Origin: an uncultured Clostridia bacterium
GTDB taxonomy: Bacteria; Bacillota; Clostridia; Christensenellales; Aristaeellaceae
DNA length: 64,000 bases
NCBI GenBank assembly: GCA_934636105.1
Contig: CAKTZR010000003.1
Location: forward strand, 124,001 to 188,000
Direction of reading: 5' to 3'
Below are positions 22,285 to 29,482 of this stretch, piece after piece. A program made the position numbers and the translations under genes. The notes under the pieces are model-generated. The model saw nothing but the letters and a program-made list of their open reading frames with translations. It did no database searches and was not told the DNA's origin. Position 1 is the stretch's first letter. Each line of letters begins with the position of its first letter.

Positions 22285-24300
22285 ATGGAATTGAAACGAG
22301 CGGCGGCACTCGCCCTGTCTGCGGCGATGCTCTTGCAGCCGATGTCGGCCAGCGCGGCGACGTGGGGAAGCGTGGTAAGCGCAATCCGAAATTATGACCG
22401 CGTTGCGGGCGGTGCGAAGAAGGTCAGCGATGACGAAAATCTCACCATTGAGATTGACCAGAATGGCGAACTGACCATCAGCGGCGGTCAGATTGACGAC
22501 TGTGTGATGATCGGCGGAAATCCCCTTCCCATGTATAAGTTCACGGATACGATTTACTCGCTTGTATTCAAGGGCGTTCATATACTTCAAGGCGAACGCG
22601 GGCTGGGCATGTATGTGGATAACGGCCCGACGGATGTGAATATCATCAGCGTTTCTCTGGATGAAAACACGACTGTACAGGGACGCGTTCAGATCAACGC
22701 GTTCCATGACCTTGAATTTACCAATGAGGGGCAGCTGGCAGGCGACGCTGAAATCAACGCGGTGCGCGGCGCTTCCGTCACGGCGGAAAACGTCGGAAGC
22801 ATCGGCGGTGATTTCAGGAGCAGCGCGCAGGACGAGGGCAGCAGCGCTCAGGTCAAGAATGCAAAAGACGGCGTCATCGACGGCGCGATGAACGTCTTTG
22901 CCAGCGGCGGCGCGCAGATGACGGCCAGCAACGAGGGCAAGGCGAACGAAATGCTGGCGAACGCCATGACCGGCGGCCAGACCTCCGCGACGAATGACGG
23001 CGACGTATCCCTGCGCACGAGCGGCTGGTCAAAGGGCGACGGCTCGAAGCTGGAAATCACCAACAACGGCAATTCCGGTACGATGAGCGGAGAAGCCTAT
23101 CTGGATGGCGCGGCCAGCGTGACCAATAACGGCACGGCAGACGGCGGCATCGGCGGCTATACCGACGGCGGCCGTGTGGATGTCGCCAACAACGGCGTGG
23201 TGGATGGCAACGTGGTTGTCGGCGCGGAGAAGGACGGCCATGTTTCCGCGAAAAACGGGGAGCAGGGTTCGATCTTCGGCGATCTCAAGGGCTGGACGGA
23301 CGGCGTCGGTTCGACCGCGGTTCTGGATAACAGCGGCAATCTTGGGGGACGAATGGATTTGGAAAGCGAAGCGGCGACCCTCGAAGCGAACGGCTTGATG
23401 GCAATCAGCGATGGCCAGCAGGAGGAAGAAGTGGGCGTTTGGGGCGACGGCAAGCCGCACCACGACAGAGCGGATGTCGCGGAAAGCGTATCCGATCCCA
23501 ACACCGCGCCGGGCACGGCAGGCGAGGGCGTGATCTCCGGCGAGAACCGGGGCAGCGGCACCGTGGTCGTGAAGGATCACACCAACGGCAGCGCCCAGGT
23601 GAACGGCAAAAAGGTGGACGCGACGCTCTCCATCACCAGCAAGACCACGCAGGCCCAGCTTCAGGCTCAGCTCAGCGCGCTGAATATCTGGAATACGCCG
23701 GGCGAGTATACCATTCTGGTGGAATGCACGAATGACGACGGCACCGTGACCTATGAAGCGATGACCATCCGCGTCGCCGATGAGGAGCCGGATGAAGAAC
23801 CGAAGGCCGAGGAATCCGCGGTGGAATTTGAGGTTCCGCTGGCGGAGCAGATGCGCCACGAGATGGAGGAGCAGCGCAAGGACGAAGCCATCGGAGGCGT
23901 GTTCGGCAGCCCGTATTGGATCAGGCAGATGTATCTGGGCTACCACAGCTATAATCTGCGCCTGTATATCGACGGCGAACAGGTTAACGTCCGTGAGCGC
24001 TTGAGCTGGAACGCGGATAAGACCAAGGCCATCAGCTTTACTGTCAACACCGTGAACCCGGAAAAGCTGACGATGCGTTTTGATGAAAAAGCGCTGGAGG
24101 TCTTCGAGCGCACGGAAATCACGACCGTCACCCTGCTGGATAAAAACGGCGCGCCGGTGATGCAGTATAACGTCGCCGATCTGCGCACGGCGTATGACGG
24201 CTTCGGTCTGAACGACGCGGATCAGCTCGTCGTCGGCGGCATGGAGGATGAGGTCATGAAGATCGGCGCGGACGGCCAGCTGGTCGCGGCGGAGGAATAA
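22285..24300 (+). CDS. Secreted beta-helix-like repeat protein, paralogue 1
   Basis: A 671-residue exported protein of unrecognised family. Residues 1-26 are a signal peptide ('SASA' before Ala-Thr-Trp). Residues about 130-380 carry irregular repeats of about 18-20 residues built on 'TNNGT..GGIGGY..GG' (Asn-Asn-Gly turns), which look like a right-handed beta-helix as in adhesins and pectate-lyase-like folds. A Pro/Glu-rich linker (about 500-515) leads to a 155-residue C-terminal domain, 'VPLAEQMRHEMEEQRKDEAI...YHSYNLRLYIDGEQVNVRERLSW', shared with the next gene. There is no LPxTG, SLH or transmembrane anchor. ATG 22285 follows GGAGGG by 7 bases. Confidence 0.8.
   Translation: MELKRAAALALSAAMLLQPMSASAATWGSVVSAIRNYDRVAGGAKKVSDDENLTIEIDQNGELTISGGQIDDCVMIGGNPLPMYKFTDTIYSLVFKGVHILQGERGLGMYVDNGPTDVNIISVSLDENTTVQGRVQINAFHDLEFTNEGQLAGDAEINAVRGASVTAENVGSIGGDFRSSAQDEGSSAQVKNAKDGVIDGAMNVFASGGAQMTASNEGKANEMLANAMTGGQTSATNDGDVSLRTSGWSKGDGSKLEITNNGNSGTMSGEAYLDGAASVTNNGTADGGIGGYTDGGRVDVANNGVVDGNVVVGAEKDGHVSAKNGEQGSIFGDLKGWTDGVGSTAVLDNSGNLGGRMDLESEAATLEANGLMAISDGQQEEEVGVWGDGKPHHDRADVAESVSDPNTAPGTAGEGVISGENRGSGTVVVKDHTNGSAQVNGKKVDATLSITSKTTQAQLQAQLSALNIWNTPGEYTILVECTNDDGTVTYEAMTIRVADEEPDEEPKAEESAVEFEVPLAEQMRHEMEEQRKDEAIGGVFGSPYWIRQMYLGYHSYNLRLYIDGEQVNVRERLSWNADKTKAISFTVNTVNPEKLTMRFDEKALEVFERTEITTVTLLDKNGAPVMQYNVADLRTAYDGFGLNDADQLVVGGMEDEVMKIGADGQLVAAEE
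23824..24290 (+). repeat. Conserved 3' block of secreted paralogue 1
   Basis: About 467 bases align without gaps to 26102-26568 with roughly 18 substitutions by hand count, mostly silent, while the repeat regions upstream have diverged strongly. Confidence 0.85.
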
Positions 24301-24325
24301 ACCGGGCGTTTGGAGGAATGGTAGA

Positions 24326-26575
24326 ATGAATTTCAAAAAAGCGGCGGCGCTCACTCTGTCCGCGGCGATGCTTTTGCAGCCGATGACGGCCAGCGCGGCC
24401 ACGTGGGGCGGCATCCTGTCCGGCCTGCAGGCCAGCGCCACGGGGCGGCACACCACCGACGACGGCACAACGGCGGAAATTGTCGATGGCACGCTGCGCG
24501 TGACGGGCGGAAGCATTACGGATGAGGTGGTCATTTCACAGGGAACGCTGGGGAACGTGTTCAGCATCATCTTTGATCGCATCCAGATGGTTTCGATGAC
24601 CGTTCATGCGGCGGCCAACGAGCATTATTCCATTGGCCTGGATAAGGATACCCATGTCACCGAGGATGTTTCCCTCAACGGAAGCGGAGAAAAAGCCAGC
24701 CTTGAGCTGACCAATGAGGGCAGCATCGATGGAAGGCTTTCCGGTACCTTGAACGGAAACAACGGCACGATGGAAATCACCAACAATGGCACCATCGGTA
24801 AATTCTTCGGCGGCGCGACTGGCGAGGGTGCGAACCGCGAATTTACCAACAACGGCACCGTTCAAGGCAATGTGGGCGGCTGGGCGAACGACGGCGCAAG
24901 CCAGACGCTCATTAACAACGGCACGGTTGGCGGCGAGCTTTCCGGCGGCTCGCAGCGCGGCGAAAACAGCACCAGCACCATCATCAACAACAACGAAGCC
25001 GGATCGATGAGCGGGCACGTTGAAGGCGCCGGAAACAGCACGACCGTCATCAACAACGGCCACACGGGCGAAATCATCAACGTCAACGCGCGCGAGGGCG
25101 CAAGCGCATCCGTCACCAATAACGGCGACGTGGATCTGCGCATGAGCGGCTGGTCGGTCGGCGCAGACTCGAAGCTGACGATTGAAAATGCGGACGACGC
25201 GTTTTCCGGCACGATCATGGGCGAGGCTTATGACGGCAGCACGACGACCGTCACCAACGACGGCGGCGTTTACGGCGGCATCGGCGGTTACGCCGAGGGC
25301 GCGAAGCTGGACGTGGAAAACAACGGCATGGTGGATGGCAATGTGATGGTCGGCGCGGGCGATGGCGCAAACGTCTCTGCGGATAACAGCGGGACAGGCG
25401 AAATCTACGGCGATTTGTACGGCTGGACGGATGGCGAGGGCAAAGCGTCGCTGGGCAACGCCGGCAAGCTCACGGGCCATATGGATGTTGAAATCATGAC
25501 GCTGGAGGCCGACGCGGGCGACGACGATGCGGATGACGGGAACCCCGCCAACCCCGGCAAGCCGGGCACGGGTAAAATCATCGGCGAAGCGGCAAACGGC
25601 GGCACAGTCACCATCAACAACAGCGGCGAAGCGGCGGGCGCATCCGTCAGCGCCGCAGAGGGCAGCCAGACGAACCTGACCAACGCGGGCGTGCTCGGCG
25701 GCCTGACGGTAGACGACCAGAACGGTGCAACAAACGTCACCAACAACGGCGCAATCGGCGCGGAAAACGGCGGAAGCAGCGTTGAAATCTGGCTGAATAA
25801 CGGCGATGTGAAGCTGACCAACAACGGCACAATCGCTTCCGGTACGGACGAAGCCACGGGCGAGCCGATCTTCGCGCTGGTCAGTGTCACGGGCGACGTG
25901 AGCGCAGAGCAGATTAACGAAAGATTGAGCATGGCGGGCGTACCGGAAAACGGCAAGGTGCTCGTCGAAAAGAACAAGGTCGATGAAGCGGGCAACCCTG
26001 TCGGCGAACCGGAATACGAAATCATCACCATCAAACAGGCGCAACCGGATGAGGAGCCGAAGGAAGAACCGAAAGCCGATGAATCCGAAGAATCTGCGCC
26101 GGAATTTGAAGTGCCGCTGGCGGAGCAGATGCGCCACGAGATGGAGGAACAGCGCAAGGACGAAGCCATCGGCGGCGTGTTCGGCAGTCCGTATTGGATT
26201 AAGCAGATGTATCTGGGCTACCACAGCTATAATCTGCGCCTGTATATCGACGGCGAACAGGTCAACGTCCGTGAGCGCTTGAGCTGGAACGCGGATAAGA
26301 CCAAGGCCATCAGCTTTACCGTCAACACCGTGAACCCGGAAAAGCTGACGATGCGTTTTGATGAAAAAGCGCTGGAGGTCTTCGAGCGCACGGAAATCAC
26401 GACCGTCATCCTGCTGGATAAAAACGGCGCGCCGGTGATGCAGTATAACGTCTCCGACCTGCGCGCGGCGTATGACGGCTTCGGCCTGAACGACGCGGAT
26501 CAGCTCGTCGTCGGCGGCATGGACGATGAAGTCATGAAGATCGGTGCGGACGGTCAGCTGGTCGCGGCAGAGTAA
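24326..26575 (+). CDS. Secreted beta-helix-like repeat protein, paralogue 2
   Basis: A 749-residue paralogue of the preceding gene, 25 bases behind it and with AGGAGG-like GGAGGAA upstream. The signal peptide is almost the same ('LSAAMLLQPMTASA'). The repeat region is longer and more regular: 'ITNNGTIGKFFGGATGEGANREFTNNGTV' and similar units every 18-20 residues between about 125 and 510. A shared block 'GGIGGYAEGAKLDVENNGMVDGNVMVGAG' matches paralogue 1. The C-terminal 155 residues differ from paralogue 1 at only a handful of positions. The product is presumably exported and extended; its function and attachment are unknown. Confidence 0.8.
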   Translation: MNFKKAAALTLSAAMLLQPMTASAATWGGILSGLQASATGRHTTDDGTTAEIVDGTLRVTGGSITDEVVISQGTLGNVFSIIFDRIQMVSMTVHAAANEHYSIGLDKDTHVTEDVSLNGSGEKASLELTNEGSIDGRLSGTLNGNNGTMEITNNGTIGKFFGGATGEGANREFTNNGTVQGNVGGWANDGASQTLINNGTVGGELSGGSQRGENSTSTIINNNEAGSMSGHVEGAGNSTTVINNGHTGEIINVNAREGASASVTNNGDVDLRMSGWSVGADSKLTIENADDAFSGTIMGEAYDGSTTTVTNDGGVYGGIGGYAEGAKLDVENNGMVDGNVMVGAGDGANVSADNSGTGEIYGDLYGWTDGEGKASLGNAGKLTGHMDVEIMTLEADAGDDDADDGNPANPGKPGTGKIIGEAANGGTVTINNSGEAAGASVSAAEGSQTNLTNAGVLGGLTVDDQNGATNVTNNGAIGAENGGSSVEIWLNNGDVKLTNNGTIASGTDEATGEPIFALVSVTGDVSAEQINERLSMAGVPENGKVLVEKNKVDEAGNPVGEPEYEIITIKQAQPDEEPKEEPKADESEESAPEFEVPLAEQMRHEMEEQRKDEAIGGVFGSPYWIKQMYLGYHSYNLRLYIDGEQVNVRERLSWNADKTKAISFTVNTVNPEKLTMRFDEKALEVFERTEITTVILLDKNGAPVMQYNVSDLRAAYDGFGLNDADQLVVGGMDDEVMKIGADGQLVAAE
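26102..26568 (+). repeat. Conserved 3' block of secreted paralogue 2
   Basis: Second copy of the near-identical block described at 23824-24290. Confidence 0.85.
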
Positions 26576-26599
26576 CAAAAAACGACGTCATTTCCTAAA

Positions 26600-26636
26600 A
26601 AAATTCCCCTTCCGAATATTCGGAAGGGGAATTTTG
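26600..26636. terminator. Terminator, 36-bp perfect palindrome
   Basis: Arms 26600-26617 and 26618-26635 are exact complements, with A and T runs at the ends. It ends the secreted-protein operon and probably also the rsmF transcript from the other side. Confidence 0.88.
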
Positions 26637-26642
26637 TATCAT

Positions 26643-26704
26643 GTGGGAAGTCCAGAAACCTCAGGTTTTTGGCAGAGTTTGGGACAAAGTCCCAACGTCA
26701 TCCC
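26643..26704 (+). repeat. Dispersed two-hairpin repeat, copy B
   Basis: GTGGGAAGTCCAGAAACCT, then the complementary AGGTTTTTGG, then GTTTGGGAC / GTCCCAAC. It matches copy A (18080-18137, minus strand) at most positions. It overlaps the last codons of rsmF by a few bases. Confidence 0.8.
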
Positions 26705-28068
26705 CGCCTCCTCAAGCCCTTCGGATAGTGGTTTTTCATCATGCCGTTCGCCTGCTTGCCCCAGCCGAGCGAAACGCCTTCGCAGCAGAGCAGCGTGTAG
26801 CCGCCGGGCAGATCGCCAAGCTCAAGCGTTTCACCTGCCTGATATTCAAGCGCCTGCTCTTGCGTCAGATTTGCGATGCGCGCGGCTTCCTCCGGGCGTA
26901 AGGCCATCGCCAGTGCATGATCCGGCTCACTTCGCCTGCCTTCCGCATGCGCCAGCAGAAGCCCCGTGCGCAGGACGCGCAGACCATGAAGCTGCTCGAT
27001 GGCAATCCCTTCCGGCAGCATCCAGAGCGCATCGCCTGCGGCGTACAACCGCTCCGGTGTGAACGCGCTTGAAAACACATCCGGCAAGGCGACGGCCGCA
27101 GGCGCTTTGTTTTTGGAGGGGGAAGCCGCGCGGGCGCGCTCCTTCTTTTTGGGTGCGGCGTCAACGACTGCGCCGGGTTCATCCGAATCCGCGGCTTTTT
27201 TCAGGCGGCTGACGAAGTGCCCCTCGCCGCGCATTTTGTGCGGATACAGGTGCAGAAAACCGTCTTTCGCCTCCGGCAGGCCGGGCAGGGCGAACGGCTC
27301 CGGCATAAATTCGGGATGCAGCGCCAGAAAGCGCTTGAGCACGCCCTCGTTCTCCGTGTCGTTGAAGGTGCAGGTGGAATAGACCATTGTTCCGCCGGGG
27401 CGAAGCATCTTTGCGGCCTGCTCCAAAATCTCCATTTGGCGGTCGGCACAGCGGCGGGGGGAGTCCGCGTCCCACTCATCGCGCGCTTCTGGCTGGCGGC
27501 GGAACATGCCCTCGCCGGAACAGGGCGCATCGACCAGAATGCGGTCAAAAAACGCGGGGAAGCGCGGCGCAAGCGCATCCGGCAATGCGCTGACGACAAC
27601 GGCGTTGCGCACGCCCATGCGCTCCACATTGCGGGAGAGAATCTGCGCGCGGCTCGGCACAGGCTCGTTGCAGACGAGCAGGCCCTGCCCGGCCATCAGT
27701 GCGGCGATCTGCGTGCTCTTGCCGCCGGGCGCGGCGCAGAGGTCGAGCACCCGCTCGCCGGGCTGCGGATCGAGCACCGTCACGGCGGTCAGGGCGCTGG
27801 GTTCCTGCATGTAAAACAGGCCGCCCTCGTGCAGCGGAGACAGGCCGGGCCGCGCGTCGCCCTCGACAAAATACGCGCCCTTCGCCCACGGAACGGGTGC
27901 GCCCAGACCGGGAATATCGCAGGGCGGCGTGCCATCCGGGCGCAGGAGCAGGTTGATGCGCAGCGCGCGGGTATACGGCCGCTCCAGCGCGGCGAGATAC
28001 GCAAAAAAGCCTGCTTCACCGAGCAGGCGTTTCATTTGTTCTTCAAATCCTTTTGGTAATGACTGCAT
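26698..28068 (-). CDS. rsmF: rRNA cytosine-C5 methyltransferase, RsmF/NOL1-NOP2-Sun family
   Basis: A 456-residue m5C RNA methyltransferase. The SAM site is 'VLDLCAAPGGKSTQIAAL' (about 107-124); the two catalytic cysteines are Cys183 in 'DAPCSGEGMFRR' and Cys233 in 'YSTCTFN', both present. 'GMFRRQPEARDEW' and the order of domains match the RsmF/YebU branch. The C-terminus after the Lys/Ala-rich linker (about 300-330) is the family's RNA-binding PUA-like part. The start lies 1 base from the stop of the upstream small gene, so the two are coupled. Assignment to a particular 16S position is inferred. Confidence 0.9.
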   Translation of the reverse strand: MQSLPKGFEEQMKRLLGEAGFFAYLAALERPYTRALRINLLLRPDGTPPCDIPGLGAPVPWAKGAYFVEGDARPGLSPLHEGGLFYMQEPSALTAVTVLDPQPGERVLDLCAAPGGKSTQIAALMAGQGLLVCNEPVPSRAQILSRNVERMGVRNAVVVSALPDALAPRFPAFFDRILVDAPCSGEGMFRRQPEARDEWDADSPRRCADRQMEILEQAAKMLRPGGTMVYSTCTFNDTENEGVLKRFLALHPEFMPEPFALPGLPEAKDGFLHLYPHKMRGEGHFVSRLKKAADSDEPGAVVDAAPKKKERARAASPSKNKAPAAVALPDVFSSAFTPERLYAAGDALWMLPEGIAIEQLHGLRVLRTGLLLAHAEGRRSEPDHALAMALRPEEAARIANLTQEQALEYQAGETLELGDLPGGYTLLCCEGVSLGWGKQANGMMKNHYPKGLRRRG

Positions 28069-28069
28069 A

Positions 28070-28486
28070 TTACATGACGTTCTCCTGTGGATTGTTTGGG
28101 GCGGCCTGATCGCGCACGCGGACGGCGCACAGGCGGCGGCGCTCGTCGATGCCGGATTCCACGACGTAGAATTTGCCGACCGAGCAGGCGGAATTGAACA
28201 CGGATTCCGTCGTCGTCAGAATGCAGAACACATTCTGCGCCGTGCGCGAAACCATGTGGCGGAAGACGATGTTCGGCGGCACAAGCCCCTCGCGCTCAAT
28301 CTTTCGGGCGAAGCGGCGGTAGGCGGTGTTGGCGCGCGCCGCATCGTGGAAAACATCGGGCGAAAGCACAAGCCGACAAAGCCCCCGCTCAATCTGGCTG
28401 GATGTTTGATAGCGCCCTTCCCAAGGGCGATTTTCGGGCCAAGCGACAATATCGACAATCGCTTTGCCCGTTTCAATCGTTCTCAC
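28070..28486 (-). CDS. Conserved-looking hypothetical protein upstream of rsmF
   Basis: A 138-residue soluble protein that I do not recognise. It contains 'AIVDIVAWPENRPWEGRYQTSSQIERGLCRL' and a basic middle 'AYRRFARKIEREGLVPPNIVFRHMVSRTAQ', with no transmembrane segment or metal-binding pattern. The GTG start at 28486 is preferred to a TTG 21 bases upstream because GGAGGG lies 6 bases before it. It has its own promoter and sits one base ahead of rsmF; the tight coupling suggests a joint or at least co-regulated role, possibly in RNA handling, but nothing in the sequence proves it. Confidence 0.7.
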   Translation of the reverse strand: MRTIETGKAIVDIVAWPENRPWEGRYQTSSQIERGLCRLVLSPDVFHDAARANTAYRRFARKIEREGLVPPNIVFRHMVSRTAQNVFCILTTTESVFNSACSVGKFYVVESGIDERRRLCAVRVRDQAAPNNPQENVM

Positions 28487-28562
28487 CTGTGTCCCTCCTT
28501 CCGTCAAATCAAAACCACTGCGCAGAAAAGCCGCTCTTTTCTGTGTATATGTTTATAAATTA

Positions 28563-28591
28563 ATTATAACACGGATGCTTTGTGCGGACAA
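28563..28591 (-). promoter_or_regulatory. Sigma-A promoter of the hypothetical-rsmF operon
   Basis: Minus-strand TTGTCC (28591-28586) and TATAAT (28568-28563), 17-bp spacer. Confidence 0.75.
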
Positions 28592-28600
28592 GGAAAAAAG

Positions 28601-28644
28601 CAAAATTCCCATGATTTTACGACAAAATCAGCGTAAATCATGGG
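28601..28644 (-). terminator. Terminator of the phosphorylase/flavoprotein operon
   Basis: CCCATGATTTTACG (28608-28621) and CGTAAATCATGGG (28632-28644) pair with one bulged base; on the minus strand the hairpin is followed by AATTTTGCTTTTTT. Confidence 0.78.
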
Positions 28645-28657
28645 AAAAAAGGAAATT

Positions 28658-29482
28658 TTACGTTGTGGCGGCAGAAATGGCGGCGACGCAGCCCTCGCCG
28701 ACGGCTTTTGCGACCTGCAAAGGCTGACCCGTGCAGTCGCCCGCGGCAAATACGCTGGGCAGATTTGTTTTCATCTGGCGATCCACGCGGATGAATGCGC
28801 CGTCCATCTCCAGCTCCGGCAGCAGCTTTGAAAGCGCTGCCGCTTCGCGGAAGATGAACACGCCGTCAAACGGAAGTTCTTTGCCGCCGGCTTTCAGGCC
28901 GCATGCGGTCTTTTCGCCGAGAATGGCTTCCGGCTTCTGGTCGCTGACGGTGATTTTCGCATCGAGCGCGTCGTCCTTCGCGCCGAAATAGACGACCTCG
29001 CTGCAAAGACCCGCCAAAAAGTTGGCTTCGCTCACGGCTTCCGGCCCCTGCGCGATGACGGCGACGCGCTTTCCGCGGTAAAACATGCCGTCGCACGTGC
29101 CGCAGTAGCTGACGCCGCGTCCGAGCAGTTCACTTTCGCCGGGGAGCAGCCTGGGCTGTTTTGCGCCCGTGCAGAGGATAATGCGCCTGGCCTGCACGAA
29201 GTCCGCGCCGAGCGAGAGGGCGAACGAGTCGCCCATCGAGACAATCTGGTGAACGACGCCGGGCCGAAGCTCCGCGCCCAAGTCCTGCGCCTGTTTGGCC
29301 ATCGCTTCGAGCAGGTCGTGTCCGGAGATATCGGGCAGACCGGGATAGTTGGCGATGCTGTGGGCGCGGGAGAGCCAGCCCGTGTTTTGGCCGATGACGA
29401 CGACGGATTTGTCGCGCTTTCTGGCGGTGATGGCGGCGCTGTATCCGGCCGGACCTGCGCCGACGATGGCGATATCCTTCAT
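28658..29482 (-). CDS. Thioredoxin-reductase-like flavoprotein without an obvious NADPH motif
   Basis: A 274-residue FAD protein of the low-molecular-weight thioredoxin reductase family. The FAD fold is 'IAIVGAGPAGYSAAI', the redox disulfide is Cys127-Cys130 in 'SYCGTCDGMFYRGKR', and the closing FAD motif is 'SVFAAGDCTGQPLQVAKAVGEG'. The second nucleotide fold reads 'VAVIAQGPEAVSEANFL' and is not followed by the usual HRRxxxR, and the protein is about 35 residues shorter than NADPH-dependent enzymes. Clostridial ferredoxin- or otherwise-driven reductases of this family share that loss, so the electron donor may not be NADPH. Its start overlaps the GH65 gene stop by four bases. Confidence 0.82.
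   Translation of the reverse strand: MKDIAIVGAGPAGYSAAITARKRDKSVVVIGQNTGWLSRAHSIANYPGLPDISGHDLLEAMAKQAQDLGAELRPGVVHQIVSMGDSFALSLGADFVQARRIILCTGAKQPRLLPGESELLGRGVSYCGTCDGMFYRGKRVAVIAQGPEAVSEANFLAGLCSEVVYFGAKDDALDAKITVSDQKPEAILGEKTACGLKAGGKELPFDGVFIFREAAALSKLLPELEMDGAFIRVDRQMKTNLPSVFAAGDCTGQPLQVAKAVGEGCVAAISAATT

Noticed and set aside
24700..25400. Repeated short units resembling a CRISPR array or tandem DNA repeat
   Set aside because: The units are imperfect, in frame, multiples of three and encode Asn-Asn-Gly repeats of a secreted protein; there are no constant direct repeats with unique spacers.
22285..26575. Autotransporter or sortase-anchored adhesin
   Set aside because: No beta-barrel C-terminus, LPxTG, SLH or C-terminal hydrophobic helix is present, and the organism looks Gram-positive by RBS and gene content.
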